64,000 nucleotides of DNA, taken from positions 1 through 64,000 of the forward strand of contig CAYFPI010000003.1 of the NCBI GenBank assembly GCA_964344985.1, written 5' to 3'. This stretch comes from Thioglobus_A sp964344985 (GTDB taxonomy: Bacteria; Pseudomonadota; Gammaproteobacteria; PS1; Pseudothioglobaceae). The translations under genes were made by a program, and so were the position numbers. Under the pieces are notes generated by a model. It had not been told where the DNA came from and searched no databases. It saw only the letters and a program-made list of their open reading frames with translations. Below, piece by piece: positions 32,889 to 42,439 of this stretch. The first letter of the stretch is position 1, and each line of letters begins with the position of its first letter.

Positions 32889-34349
32889 ATGTTAGAGATT
32901 TTTTTAACCCCTATTCGTGCATTGCGACTTCGCTATGTGCCGTTATTATTGATTTATTTTTCATATGGTAGTGGTGTATTTACAGCCATTGCAGAAAATT
33001 TTTGGGTTAAAGAAACGCTTGATATGTCGGCTTCTGATTTGGCAGAATTGGCAGTATGGCTTGGTGTTCCATGGACGGTAAAGATGATCTTTGGTCAAAT
33101 GGTGGATAGCATCAACATTTTTGGCTCCAATAGAAAATCCTATGTTTATATTGGTGCTGTTCTAATTACCATTAGCTCACTACTCATGATTACTGTTGTA
33201 GGTGATTATGCAATTGTTGAGGATTATTCAAAAAAGACTATTTATATCTTTGCCAGTGTGATTGCAGTGGTTGGTTTTGTAATGCAAGATGTGGTGGCGG
33301 ACACCATGACTACCGAGGTGGTTGATAAAAATCAAACTCAAGAGCAAATTAATCAGGAGTTGGCAACCATTCAAGTATTGGCAAGATTGTCATTAGGTTT
33401 TGCTATTTTTATTACTGGCTGGATTGGCGGTGAGCTAGCGGATGTTTATACGGATAATCGTGAAGTGATTTTCAAAATTGCACTGTTTGTACCACTGCTG
33501 TCAATTTTGGGTGTTAGTCTGGTGAAGCTTAATCCAGTACCTGTTTCACCCATTAATAAGCATGTTTTATATGGTGGTAGTGCCTTTGCGGTTTTTATTG
33601 TATTAATGGGTTATAACGACATACCTTATTCTCAAGAAATTATCTTTGTCATTTCCTTGTCAGTGGTTACTTATTTATTAAGAGATTTGATTAATGATTT
33701 GGACGAAAACACCATTCGTCATATCAAAATGGCAATGATTATTATCTTTGTTTATAGGGCAATGCCATCGGTGGGTGCGGGTCTTAGTTGGTGGCAAATC
33801 GATGTACTTGGTTTTGATGAATCATTTTTTGCCAAATTATCGGCCATTGGTGGTGGTATTGCTTTAGCCGGTATGTGGTTTTCAGCTAAATTTATTATCA
33901 AGCGAGATATTGCTGAAGTGTTGATCTTTTTAACCATTATCGGCACGCTGCTCTCAATGCCAATTGTAGCTATGTATTACGATATTCATACCATGCTAGG
34001 CTTTGACGCTAGAACCGTAGCATTGGTAGATACAGCAATGGCCTCACCATTTGATTATATTGCTCAAGTACTCATGTTAACGTTGGTGGCTATTTACGCA
34101 CCAGAAGGCAAAAAGGGTACCTGGTTTGCACTTATGGCTAGCTTGATGAATATTGCCCTGTCTGCTGGTGGATTGCTGACCAAATACTTAAATAAGATAT
34201 TTGTGGTTAGTAGAGAGGTGGTTACTGATGGTGTAATAACCACACCTCAAGATTATAGCGAACTGGGTAGCTTGCTTTGGTTGGTGATTATTGTTGGTTT
34301 TGTGGTGCCAATTGCTGTTATCTTAAAGTTTAATCCTAATAAGGCATGA
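32889..34349 (+). CDS. MFS-type transporter (AmpG/BT1-like)
   Basis: 486 residues with about 12 hydrophobic segments. The opening RYVPLLLIYFSYGSGVFTAIAENFWVKE, quoted in part, and KMIFGQMVDSINIFGSNRKSY (the loop 2-3 G-x3-D motif) indicate a major-facilitator protein. The VMQDVVADTMTTEVV stretch resembles AmpG and folate-biopterin (BT1) transporters. The substrate is unknown. It overlaps lspA by 4 nt and heads the MFS-lspA-thiO-DUF1566-recJ run. Confidence 0.8.
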   Translation: MLEIFLTPIRALRLRYVPLLLIYFSYGSGVFTAIAENFWVKETLDMSASDLAELAVWLGVPWTVKMIFGQMVDSINIFGSNRKSYVYIGAVLITISSLLMITVVGDYAIVEDYSKKTIYIFASVIAVVGFVMQDVVADTMTTEVVDKNQTQEQINQELATIQVLARLSLGFAIFITGWIGGELADVYTDNREVIFKIALFVPLLSILGVSLVKLNPVPVSPINKHVLYGGSAFAVFIVLMGYNDIPYSQEIIFVISLSVVTYLLRDLINDLDENTIRHIKMAMIIIFVYRAMPSVGAGLSWWQIDVLGFDESFFAKLSAIGGGIALAGMWFSAKFIIKRDIAEVLIFLTIIGTLLSMPIVAMYYDIHTMLGFDARTVALVDTAMASPFDYIAQVLMLTLVAIYAPEGKKGTWFALMASLMNIALSAGGLLTKYLNKIFVVSREVVTDGVITTPQDYSELGSLLWLVIIVGFVVPIAVILKFNPNKA

Positions 34350-34807
34350 ACATTAAAAAATACTATTTTCTAGCGTTATTATTGATTCTAGTTGATCAAA
34401 TTACAAAACTACTGGTTTATGGTTATGTTAAGCCACATGAGTCATTATTGATTAATGATTTTTTTAGCATTAGCCATGTTCATAACTATGGGGCGGCGTT
34501 TAGTTTTTTAGCTAATGAAAATGGCTGGCAGCAGTACTTTTTGTCTTCAATATCTATCGTTGCTAGCATTGCAATTATTGTATGGATGTCCAAGGTTGAC
34601 TCAAGTGATAAAGTTAAATTAATAGCACTCAGTCTTGTGCTTGCGGGTGCAATTGGTAATTTAATAGATAGGCTGGCATTAGGATTTGTAATTGATTTTA
34701 TTGATATGCATTATGAGTCTTTTTATTTTCCAGTGTTTAACATGGCTGATGTGTTTATCACCATCGGAGTGATGCTGTTAATATTTTTTGATCGAGAAAC
34801 AAAATGA
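34346..34807 (+). CDS. lspA: Lipoprotein signal peptidase (signal peptidase II)
   Basis: 153 residues with four membrane helices and both catalytic aspartates, in GNLIDRLALGFVIDFID and FPVFNMADVFITIG. It cleaves the signal peptide of diacylated prolipoproteins, several of which (at 59, 1914 and 5756) are encoded here. It overlaps both neighbours by 4 nt. ileS and fkpB, its usual companions, are absent. Confidence 0.97.
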   Translation: MNIKKYYFLALLLILVDQITKLLVYGYVKPHESLLINDFFSISHVHNYGAAFSFLANENGWQQYFLSSISIVASIAIIVWMSKVDSSDKVKLIALSLVLAGAIGNLIDRLALGFVIDFIDMHYESFYFPVFNMADVFITIGVMLLIFFDRETK

Positions 34808-35787
34808 GTGATTGTTTGATTGTTGGTGGTGGTGTAATTGGCATGATGAGCGCGCGCTATCTTGTAGACGCTGGTGTAAAAGTTACTATTATTGACAAGC
34901 GAGAATGCGGACGCGAATCTTCATGGGCTGGTGGTGGCATCATATCGCCACTTTATCCCTGGCATTATGATGATCTGACCAATGAATTGTCTCAGGCGTC
35001 GCAATTGGTTTACAAAGATTTGTGTGCCGAAATGCAAGAAAGTACCGGCATTGATCCCGAGTATATTCGCTCTGGCTTGTTAATGCTTGATGAGTATGAT
35101 TCTAATGCTGCTGTTAAATGGATGCAAAAATTTAACATTGGCTATACATCTGATAAAAATGGTGCGTTGTTTTCTGACATTGCTCAAGTTAGAAACCCAA
35201 GACTTATTCAAGCTTTAAAGGCAGATATTATTGCCAAAGGTGTAAAAATTGTAGAAGGGGTGCAGGCTCAAAGTTTAATAACTTCTGATTCAAAAGTTGA
35301 TGGGGTTGATACAAATAAAGGTCAGTTGTTTGCTGATCATGTTGTGGTTTGTTCTGGCGCTTGGTCGTCACAGTGGTTAGGTTTAAGTGACGAAATATTT
35401 CCAATGAAAGGACAGATGATCGTCATTGACTCAGTTGAAAATCTAGAGCATATTATTCTTGATCAGGGTAGGTACATCATTCCGCGTAAAGATGGAAAAA
35501 CACTGATTGGCTCTACCATGGAAGATATTGGCTTTGACAAATCTACCGACCAAGAGGTTGCTAATTCTTTATTTGAGTTTGCACAAAAAAGGGTTGAGGG
35601 TATTAAAGGTAAAAAAATAATACATCATTGGTCAGGATTTAGACCAGCCTCACGCTCAGGCAAGGTTATTTTGGGGCGTGATGACACGTATAATAATTTA
35701 TATATAAATACCGGCCATTTTCGCAATGGCCTTAATATGGCGCCAGAAAGTGCCAATAGAATTAAACGCTTAATTACCAATGAATAG
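34804..35787 (+). CDS. thiO: Glycine oxidase ThiO-like FAD-dependent oxidoreductase
   Basis: 327 residues. The N-terminal Rossmann motif DCLIVGGGVIGMMSARYL binds FAD. It is followed by SSWAGGGIISPLYPW, typical of ThiO, and the C-terminal IHHWSGFRPASRSGKVILGR and TGHFRNGLNMAPES. ThiO oxidises glycine to dehydroglycine for the thiazole ring of thiamine. Other thi genes are not nearby, so a general D-amino acid oxidase role is possible. It overlaps lspA and the DUF1566 gene. Confidence 0.85.
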   Translation: MSDCLIVGGGVIGMMSARYLVDAGVKVTIIDKRECGRESSWAGGGIISPLYPWHYDDLTNELSQASQLVYKDLCAEMQESTGIDPEYIRSGLLMLDEYDSNAAVKWMQKFNIGYTSDKNGALFSDIAQVRNPRLIQALKADIIAKGVKIVEGVQAQSLITSDSKVDGVDTNKGQLFADHVVVCSGAWSSQWLGLSDEIFPMKGQMIVIDSVENLEHIILDQGRYIIPRKDGKTLIGSTMEDIGFDKSTDQEVANSLFEFAQKRVEGIKGKKIIHHWSGFRPASRSGKVILGRDDTYNNLYINTGHFRNGLNMAPESANRIKRLITNE

Positions 35788-36331
35788 AATTGTTGTTTTT
35801 TTAATTACTTATATGATGGCTATTGGTGCGTATGCACAACTGATTAAAGTATCGGGGCAAGGCCATATTCTTAAAAAAAGTGATACCAATCATCGTTGTG
35901 TTATTGATGATCAATCAGAGCTGGTTTGGGAGGTAAAGCTAGTTGAAAAGGGCTTGCAAGATACTAACAATACCTATACCTGGTTTGATGGAAAATCTGG
36001 TGTTGAAAATGGTGATTATTCTCATAATTGTCATTGGGGTGAAAATTGCAATACTCAAGCCTTTATTAATGCATTTAATACTGAAAAGCTATGTCAGCAA
36101 ACCACTTGGCGCCTACCTAGTGAAAAAGAGTTAAAGACATTGTTGCTTTATGGCGATGATGCTTTATTGATTGATAAAGATTTTTTTCCAAATACCAAGC
36201 TAAAGTCTTATTGGAGCTCTAGCGAACAAGATGTTAATGTAGCAATTGATGTGCCATTTTTCTATGGTGGTAGTAAAAGTTCAGATAAATCTTTTGACGC
36301 GCATATCCGTGCAGTAAGCAATGCTAACTAG
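35780..36331 (+). CDS. Secreted DUF1566 (Lcl C-terminal-like) protein
   Basis: 183 residues with a signal peptide (NRIVVFLITYMMAIGAYA). The mature part shows the DUF1566 pattern: LVWEVKLVEKGLQDTNNTYTW, quoted in part, CNTQAFINAFN, TTWRLPSEKELKTLL and SYWSSSEQD. Such domains occur in secreted proteins of unknown role in many Gammaproteobacteria. It is wedged between thiO (8-nt overlap) and recJ (11-nt overlap), so it is expressed with them, though no functional tie is evident. Confidence 0.82.
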   Translation: MNRIVVFLITYMMAIGAYAQLIKVSGQGHILKKSDTNHRCVIDDQSELVWEVKLVEKGLQDTNNTYTWFDGKSGVENGDYSHNCHWGENCNTQAFINAFNTEKLCQQTTWRLPSEKELKTLLLYGDDALLIDKDFFPNTKLKSYWSSSEQDVNVAIDVPFFYGGSKSSDKSFDAHIRAVSNAN

Positions 36332-38018
36332 GAAAATAGATCAAGCATTATTTGATTCTTATTCAGACGATATTCCTGCTTTTTTAAAAAAAATTTATGC
36401 CGCTCGTGGCGTGTCAGAGTTGCAACTTTCATTGGGATTGTCCAATTTATTAAAGCCTAATTTTAAACAACTAGACCAATCGCTAAATATACTGGAACAA
36501 GCGCTCAGTGAACAAAAACGCATTTTAATTGTTGGTGATTTTGATTGTGATGGGGCAACTGCATCAGTTGTAGCAGTTAAATCCCTACGTATGATGGGCG
36601 CAAAGCAAGTTGATTTTCTAGTGCCTAATCGTTTTGAACATGGTTATGGACTTAGTCCTGAAATTGTGCGCTTAGCCATTAAAGAAAAGCAGCCTGATTT
36701 AATCATCACTGTTGATAATGGAATTTCGAGCTTTGATGGGGCTAGGCTTGCGAAAGAATCAGGTATTAGTGTTATTATTACTGATCATCACCTGCCGAGT
36801 GAAAATCTTCCTGAGGCTGATGCAATTATTAATCCTAATCTTAAGGGTTGTGAGTTTTTAAGTAAAAACTTAGCGGGTGTGGGTGTGTGTTTTTATCTGT
36901 TTTCTGCTTTAAAAACACATCTTCATAAAAACAAATATTTTGATCAACAAGGCATTATCCCGCCAGATTTACGTAGTGTACTTGATTTGGTTGCACTGGG
37001 TACAGTGGCTGATGTAGTAAGGCTTGATCAGAACAACCGAATTTTAGTCGATCAGGGTATTAAGCGAATTAGAGTAAAACAGTGTGCCCCAGGCATATTA
37101 GCGCTGCTTGAGATCTCTAAACGTCAAGTTGATACTTTACAGGCTAGTGATTTAGGTTTTTCGGTAGCACCAAGACTTAATGCAGCAGGGCGATTAAGTG
37201 ATATTTCTCGGGGTATTCGTTGTTTGCTCACCGACGATATTAACGATGCCAGGCGCTACGCTAAAGAGTTAGAAGAATTTAATCAAAAGCGCAAAGAAGA
37301 ACAAACTCGTATTCAAGATGAAGCGCAAGCAATTGTTGATAGCCAAGAGATTTCTGAAGGAAAGTTCGCACTCAGCTTGTTTGATCCGTCTTGGCATGAA
37401 GGTATTGTGGGGATTGTGGCTGGTAAACTTAAAGAGGATTATCATTGCCCTGTTGCAGTTTTTGCCAAATCTGGTGATTTTTTAAAAGGTTCGATTCGCT
37501 CTATCCCCAGCGTACATATCAAAGATTTGCTTGATTTAGTAGATAGGCAAAATCCTGATTTAATTTTAAAATTTGGTGGTCATGCAATGGCAGCAGGTTT
37601 AAGCATTAAAGCTGAGAATTTTTATTTGTTTAAACGTGCGTTTTCTGATGCGGTTAAAGATCATCTAAATGATCAAATTCCAAAGGTTGAGCTCTTGACT
37701 GATGGAAGGCTTGATACTTTTGATGTTACGCTTAATAATGCCCAGCTACTTAAAGAGTCTGGCCCGTGGGGGCAAGGATTCGAGGAGCCTATTTTTTACG
37801 GTGAGTTTGAAATTGTTGAGCAAAAAGTAGTGGGTGAAAAACACTTAAAGTGCCGAGTGAAGTTAGTTGGTGATACTCATGTTCATGACGCTATTGCTTT
37901 TTTTCAAGACCCGCTTAAGGACAAGCAAGCATTGGTTGCTTATAAGCTATCGATTAATACTTGGCAAGGTCGAAGTAATTTGCAACTCATGATTGAGCAA
38001 ATTAACTCTTTATCTTAA
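36321..38018 (+). CDS. recJ: Single-stranded-DNA-specific 5'-3' exonuclease RecJ
   Basis: 565 residues. The DHH phosphoesterase motifs are present: VGDFDCDGATA, VTVDNGIS and IITDHHLP, followed by the DHHA1 domain with FGGHAMAAGLSI and a C-terminal OB-fold. It degrades single-stranded DNA 5' to 3' in recombination and mismatch repair. It starts inside the DUF1566 gene and ends the operon. Confidence 0.97.
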   Translation: MLTRKIDQALFDSYSDDIPAFLKKIYAARGVSELQLSLGLSNLLKPNFKQLDQSLNILEQALSEQKRILIVGDFDCDGATASVVAVKSLRMMGAKQVDFLVPNRFEHGYGLSPEIVRLAIKEKQPDLIITVDNGISSFDGARLAKESGISVIITDHHLPSENLPEADAIINPNLKGCEFLSKNLAGVGVCFYLFSALKTHLHKNKYFDQQGIIPPDLRSVLDLVALGTVADVVRLDQNNRILVDQGIKRIRVKQCAPGILALLEISKRQVDTLQASDLGFSVAPRLNAAGRLSDISRGIRCLLTDDINDARRYAKELEEFNQKRKEEQTRIQDEAQAIVDSQEISEGKFALSLFDPSWHEGIVGIVAGKLKEDYHCPVAVFAKSGDFLKGSIRSIPSVHIKDLLDLVDRQNPDLILKFGGHAMAAGLSIKAENFYLFKRAFSDAVKDHLNDQIPKVELLTDGRLDTFDVTLNNAQLLKESGPWGQGFEEPIFYGEFEIVEQKVVGEKHLKCRVKLVGDTHVHDAIAFFQDPLKDKQALVAYKLSINTWQGRSNLQLMIEQINSLS

Positions 38019-38283
38019 AAAATTCCAAAATTTTACGAATGGCGATTTTTTAGTTGATCTATCAATGATTTTCTTGAATTTTTAGCTTGAAAATAACCCT
38101 AATACCCTCATTTTTTCTACAAATTGATGTTTTTGGCATTTTTAGTGGTGGGAGAGTCCTGTTTAGCTGTTAGTTTTTCATGATAAAAGTAAAATTTGGC
38201 AAATTTTTAAAATCACGCTTAAACGCTTTATATTTAACCAATAAATGGTAAAATTAACAGCTTTTATTTTTGATAATTTTGCA

Positions 38284-40179
38284 ATGCCAATAATTACTCT
38301 TCCAGACGGAACTGAAAAATCTTTTGATCAAGCGTTAAACGTTTTTGAAGTGGCCAAGTCAATTGGCTCAGGGCTTGCTAAAGCAACACTTGCTGGCAAG
38401 GTAAATGGCGAGTTAGTGGACGCATCATTTGTTATTGAATCTGATAGTTCTGTTGCGATTATTACTGATAAGGATGAAGAGGGTTTAGAAATAATTCGCC
38501 ATTCAACTGCACACCTTTTGGCGCAAGCCACACAAATGCTTTACCCTGAGGCGCAAGTAACAATTGGCCCGGTTATTAATGATGGTTTCTATTACGACTT
38601 TGCTTATAAAGACGGATTTTCTGAAGATGATCTAGCTAAGATCGAGAAAAACATGAATAAGCTGGTTAAGCAAAATCTCAAAATTGAGAGATCTGAAATG
38701 GATCGTGATGAGGCGGTTGAGTTTTTTAAAGCTAAAGGTGAGGATTACAAGGCTGAAATTATTGCCTCAATTCCTGCGGATCAAACTTTATCTTTATATC
38801 AGCAAGGTGATTTTATTGACCTTTGTCGTGGCCCTCATGTGCCTTCAACGGCAAAACTTAAAGCGTTCAAGCTAATGAAATTAGCTGGCGCATACTGGCG
38901 TGGTGATTCTAACAATGAAATGCTGCAACGTGTGTATGGTACAGCTTGGGCAAATAAAGATGATCTTGCAACGCATCTTAACCGATTGGAAGAAGCTGAG
39001 AAACGCGATCATCGTAAAATTGGAAAAACACAAGATTTGTTCCACATGCAAGAAGAGGCGCCTGGCATGGTGTTTTGGCATGAAAAAGGCTGGACACTGT
39101 ATCAAATTGTTGAGCAGTACATGCGTTCAGTATTTCGTGATAACGATTATAAAGAAGTGCACACACCTCAGCTGATTGATAGAACTCTTTGGGAGAAATC
39201 AGGCCATTGGGATAAGTTTGGCGATGCGATGTTTACCACCAATAGCGAAAACAGAGATTATGCTGTTAAGCCAATGAACTGCCCAGCACACATTCAGATA
39301 TTTAACCAAGGGCTCAAATCATATCGTGACCTTCCGCTTCGTATAGCGGAGTTTGGCTCTTGTCATCGTAATGAACCATCGGGCACATTACACGGCATCA
39401 TGCGTGTTCGAAACTTTGTGCAGGATGATGGTCATATTTTTGTAAGTCCAAATCAGCTTCAATCAGAAGTATCTAGATTTATTGATTTAACCTTTGATGT
39501 ATACAAACACTTTGGCTTTGATAATGTTGATATTAAACTTTCTACCCGCCCTGAGAAGCGTGTAGGTTCAGAAGAGGTTTGGGATAGGGCAGAAGCTGCA
39601 CTTGCAGAGGCGCTAGATGCTAAAGGTATTGAGTGGGATTTACAAGAAGGCGAAGGCGCATTCTATGGTCCTAAGATTGAATTTGTATTAAAAGATTGTT
39701 TAGATCGTGAGTGGCAGTGTGGAACTTTACAAGTAGATTTTTCTATGCCAGAGCGCCTAGATGCGCAATATATTGCAGAAGATGGCTCTAAACAAACACC
39801 TGTTATGATCCATCGTGCAATAGTTGGTTCACTTGAGAGATTTGTTGGTATTTTGATTGAGCATTATGAAGGTGCGTTCCCATCTTGGTTGGCGCCAATC
39901 CAGGCAGTAATTTTAAATATTTCTGAAAAACAGCTGGATTTTGTGCAAAAAACACACAAACAATTAAAAAAACAAGGACTTAGAGTGATTTCTGACTTGC
40001 GAAATGAGAAGATAGGCTTTAAAATACGCGAGCATTCTATGCAACGTTATCCATATATTTTAGTTGTGGGTGGTCGTGAGATGGAAAATAACGAAATTTC
40101 AGTACGTAAACGTGGTGGCGAGGATTTAGGCTCTATGTCGATTGATGCGTTTGTTAAGCTGGTTAATACAGAAAAATAG
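38284..40179 (+). CDS. thrS: Threonyl-tRNA synthetase
   Basis: 631 residues from the ATG at 38284 (MPIITLPDGTEKSF); the earlier ATG at 38245 adds an unconserved tail. Domains in order: TGS, the editing domain (HSTAHLLAQA), the class II core with zinc-binding Cys in MNCPAH and motif 2 CHRNEPSG, and an anticodon-binding domain. The 265-nt leader after recJ (38019-38283) may hold control elements, but I see no E. coli-like operator or T-box. infC begins 10 nt after the stop. Confidence 0.97.
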   Translation: MPIITLPDGTEKSFDQALNVFEVAKSIGSGLAKATLAGKVNGELVDASFVIESDSSVAIITDKDEEGLEIIRHSTAHLLAQATQMLYPEAQVTIGPVINDGFYYDFAYKDGFSEDDLAKIEKNMNKLVKQNLKIERSEMDRDEAVEFFKAKGEDYKAEIIASIPADQTLSLYQQGDFIDLCRGPHVPSTAKLKAFKLMKLAGAYWRGDSNNEMLQRVYGTAWANKDDLATHLNRLEEAEKRDHRKIGKTQDLFHMQEEAPGMVFWHEKGWTLYQIVEQYMRSVFRDNDYKEVHTPQLIDRTLWEKSGHWDKFGDAMFTTNSENRDYAVKPMNCPAHIQIFNQGLKSYRDLPLRIAEFGSCHRNEPSGTLHGIMRVRNFVQDDGHIFVSPNQLQSEVSRFIDLTFDVYKHFGFDNVDIKLSTRPEKRVGSEEVWDRAEAALAEALDAKGIEWDLQEGEGAFYGPKIEFVLKDCLDREWQCGTLQVDFSMPERLDAQYIAEDGSKQTPVMIHRAIVGSLERFVGILIEHYEGAFPSWLAPIQAVILNISEKQLDFVQKTHKQLKKQGLRVISDLRNEKIGFKIREHSMQRYPYILVVGGREMENNEISVRKRGGEDLGSMSIDAFVKLVNTEK

Positions 40180-40189
40180 AGGAAGAATT

Positions 40190-40720
40190 ATTAAAAAACC
40201 TACCAAAGTAAAAACTCGAATTAACGATTATATTAGAGTAGCGGAAGTTCGATTAATAAATGAAAAAGGTGAGCAAGTAGGTATCGTTGATACCAATATT
40301 GCCAAACAGAGAGCCAAAGATGCAGGTCTAGATTTAGTAGAGGTGTCACCAAATGCAGCGCCACCTGTTTGTAAAATCATGGATTTTGGTAAATTTTTGT
40401 ATGAATTAAAGCAGCAAAAGAAAGAAGCTAAAAAGAAACAAAAGAAAAACACTGTTAAAACCATTAAGTATCGCCCAGGAACAGAAGAGGGTGATTACCA
40501 AATTAAATTTAGAAATTTGGTTAAATTTTTAGATAACGGTGATAAGGTAAAAGTTAGTATTTGGTTTCGTGGTCGTGAAATGCAACATAGAGAACTGGGC
40601 ATGGAAATGCTGGATAGAATTGAAAAAGATACAGAAGAATTTGCCAATGTAGAACAAAAGGCAAAAATGGAGGGTCGTCAGCTAGGCATGATGCTGTCAC
40701 CCAAATCAAAGAAAAAGTAA
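40190..40720 (+). CDS. infC: Translation initiation factor IF-3 (AUU start)
   Basis: About 176 residues. No ATG, GTG or TTG fits near the conserved N-terminus (TRINDYIRVAEVRLINEKGEQ, quoted in part). Two ATT codons at 40187 and 40190 follow GAGG, and the second has proper spacing. infC in E. coli and relatives starts with AUU, which lets IF-3 repress its own synthesis. The body has the IF-3 N-domain, a lysine-rich linker (KQQKKEAKKKQKKN) and the C-domain (KVSIWFRGREMQH). It is in the thrS-infC-rpmI-rplT order. Confidence 0.93.
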   Translation: MKKPTKVKTRINDYIRVAEVRLINEKGEQVGIVDTNIAKQRAKDAGLDLVEVSPNAAPPVCKIMDFGKFLYELKQQKKEAKKKQKKNTVKTIKYRPGTEEGDYQIKFRNLVKFLDNGDKVKVSIWFRGREMQHRELGMEMLDRIEKDTEEFANVEQKAKMEGRQLGMMLSPKSKKK

Positions 40721-40746
40721 GTTAACACTTGCTTTAGTAATATAAA

Positions 40747-40766
40747 AATAACCTGATAGGGTTATT
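40747..40766 (+). promoter_or_regulatory. Hairpin in infC-rpmI leader
   Basis: AATAACC and GGTTATT form a 7-bp stem with a TGATAG loop, just before the rpmI ribosome site (AAAAAAAGGAG). In E. coli L20 binds this leader to repress rpmI-rplT. The hairpin could be a simplified operator or a weak terminator. Confidence 0.35.
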
Positions 40767-40786
40767 AATAAAAAAAGGAGTAAATT

Positions 40787-40984
40787 ATGCCGAAGTTAAA
40801 AACCAATAGAGGTGCTGCAAAGCGCTTCAAAAAAACTGCCAAAGGCGGTTACAAATGTAAACACTCTCACCTGCGTCATATCTTGACAAAGAAGAGTACT
40901 TCTAGAAAACGTGGCCTACGTTCACCAGATATGATCGAGAAAGTCGATGTACCAATGGTGAAGAAAATGTTACCGTATAGTTAA
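40787..40984 (+). CDS. rpmI: 50S ribosomal protein L35
   Basis: 65 residues starting MPKLKTNRGAAKRFKKTAKG, with HILTKKSTSRKRGLR and PDMIEKVDVPMVKKMLPY at the end: a complete L35. It has a strong AAGGAG site. It is followed by rplT after 15 nt. Confidence 0.98.
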   Translation: MPKLKTNRGAAKRFKKTAKGGYKCKHSHLRHILTKKSTSRKRGLRSPDMIEKVDVPMVKKMLPYS

Positions 40985-40999
40985 TTAGGAGTATAGAAA

Positions 41000-41368
41000 A
41001 TGGCAAGAGTATCAAGAGGTGTGCAGGCGCACGCTAAACATAAGAAAATTTTAAAGAAAGCTAAAGGCTATTACGGTGCTAGATCTAAGGTTTATCGCGT
41101 TGCTAAGCAAGCGGTAATCAAAGCAGGTCAGTATTCATACCGTGACCGTCGTCAAAGACGTCGTCAATTCCGTAGACTTTGGATTGTACGTATTAATGCT
41201 GAAGCGCGTAATAATGGTTTAAGCTACTCAAGAATGATTGATGGCATGAACAAAGCGGGCATCGAAATTGATCGTAAAGTTTTATCAGACATCGCTATCT
41301 TTGATAAAGCGGCATTTGCAAAAATTGCAGATCAAGCAAAAGAGGCATTAGCAGCAGCTGCTAAGTAA
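41000..41368 (+). CDS. rplT: 50S ribosomal protein L20
   Basis: 122 residues. The basic N-terminal tail MARVSRGVQAHAKHKKILKK and the folded part DRRQRRRQFRRLWIVRINA identify L20. A short Ala/Lys-rich end makes it a few residues longer than usual. It is an early assembly protein and likely regulator of its own operon. Confidence 0.98.
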   Translation: MARVSRGVQAHAKHKKILKKAKGYYGARSKVYRVAKQAVIKAGQYSYRDRRQRRRQFRRLWIVRINAEARNNGLSYSRMIDGMNKAGIEIDRKVLSDIAIFDKAAFAKIADQAKEALAAAAK

Positions 41369-41376
41369 TTCTTTAT

Positions 41377-41402
41377 TTAAGGCCGCGTTTTTGCGGCCTT
41401 AA
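41377..41402 (+). terminator. Hairpin between rplT and pheS
   Basis: TTAAGGCCGC and GCGGCCTTAA form a perfect 10-bp stem around GTTTTT. The T tract after it is weak, so it may act as a partial terminator or attenuator ahead of pheST. Confidence 0.6.
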
Positions 41403-41421
41403 TTTATACAAATTCATCTAA

Positions 41422-42435
41422 ATGATCAAACCAATTCTTGAAAAGGCTGAAGCGCTTATTGCTAAAGCAGAAGATTTAAAAGAACTTGACGAACTAAGAG
41501 TTAGTTTTTTAGGCAAAAAAGGTGAGCTTACCTCCCTATTAAAAGGGTTAGGAAAACTCTCTAAAGAAGAGCGCCCTAAAATGGGTGAAGCAATCAACCA
41601 AGCCAAAGGCAGTGTGCAAGCACTACTAACAGATCGAAAAAATCATTTAGAAACCATCGAACTTGAAAAGCTTTTAAAGGCTGAAAAAGTTGATGTATCC
41701 TTACCTGGTCGTAATGCTGAAATGGGTGGTCTGCATCCGGTTACCATTACTCTAAAACGCATTCAATCTTTATTTGCTAAAAATGGATTTGAAGTAGCGA
41801 CAGGTCCTGAAATCGAAGATGATTTCCATAATTTTACTGCACTTAATATTCCTGAGCATCATCCTGCACGTGCCATGCACGATACATTTTATTTTGATGA
41901 AAACACAGTATTAAGAACGCACACATCACCAGTGCAAATTCGCACTTTAGAAAAACAAAAACCACCGGTACGTGTTATTGCACCAGGTCGAGTTTATCGT
42001 TGTGATTCTGACATTACTCACACACCAATGTTTCACCAAGTGGAAGGTTTGATTGTTGATGAGAATGCAAATTTTGCGCAATTAAAAGGTTTGTTGATTG
42101 ACTTTTTAAGAGCGTATTTTGAGAAAGAAAATTTAAAAGTTCGTTTCCGTCCGTCTTACTTCCCGTTCACTGAACCTTCAGCTGAGGCTGATATTGAGTG
42201 TGTTATTTGTGGCGGTGAGGGTTGTCGTGTTTGTAAGAAAACAGGTTGGCTTGAGGTATTAGGCTGTGGCGTAGTACATCCTAATGTGCTGAATTCTGTT
42301 GATATTGATTCTGAAGCTTACACTGGACTTGCTTTTGGCATGGGTGTTGAGCGTCTAGCAATGTTGCGTTATGGTGTTAACGACTTGCGTCTTTTCTTTG
42401 AAAACGATATTCGTTTTCTAAAACAATTTAAATAG
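41422..42435 (+). CDS. pheS: Phenylalanyl-tRNA synthetase alpha subunit
   Basis: 337 residues. The N-terminal coiled-coil precedes the class II core: HHPARAMHDTFYF, TSPVQIRTLE, the motif 2 loop APGRVYRCDSDITHTPMFHQ, and motif 3 GLAFGMGVERLAMLRYG. A cysteine cluster ECVICGGEGCRVCKKTGW, as in many bacterial PheS proteins, is present. It partners with PheT encoded 4 nt downstream. Confidence 0.98.
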   Translation: MIKPILEKAEALIAKAEDLKELDELRVSFLGKKGELTSLLKGLGKLSKEERPKMGEAINQAKGSVQALLTDRKNHLETIELEKLLKAEKVDVSLPGRNAEMGGLHPVTITLKRIQSLFAKNGFEVATGPEIEDDFHNFTALNIPEHHPARAMHDTFYFDENTVLRTHTSPVQIRTLEKQKPPVRVIAPGRVYRCDSDITHTPMFHQVEGLIVDENANFAQLKGLLIDFLRAYFEKENLKVRFRPSYFPFTEPSAEADIECVICGGEGCRVCKKTGWLEVLGCGVVHPNVLNSVDIDSEAYTGLAFGMGVERLAMLRYGVNDLRLFFENDIRFLKQFK

Positions 42436-42439
42436 CCTT

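Noticed and set aside
38019..38283. Possible T-box or operator in the thrS leader
   Set aside because: No T-box sequence, no clear paired stems resembling the thrS operator, and no coding potential; only AT-rich promoter-like sequence is seen.
40142..40189. infC start at an ATG inside thrS
   Set aside because: The extra residues are out-of-frame thrS sequence; the ribosome site and family length point to the ATT at 40190.
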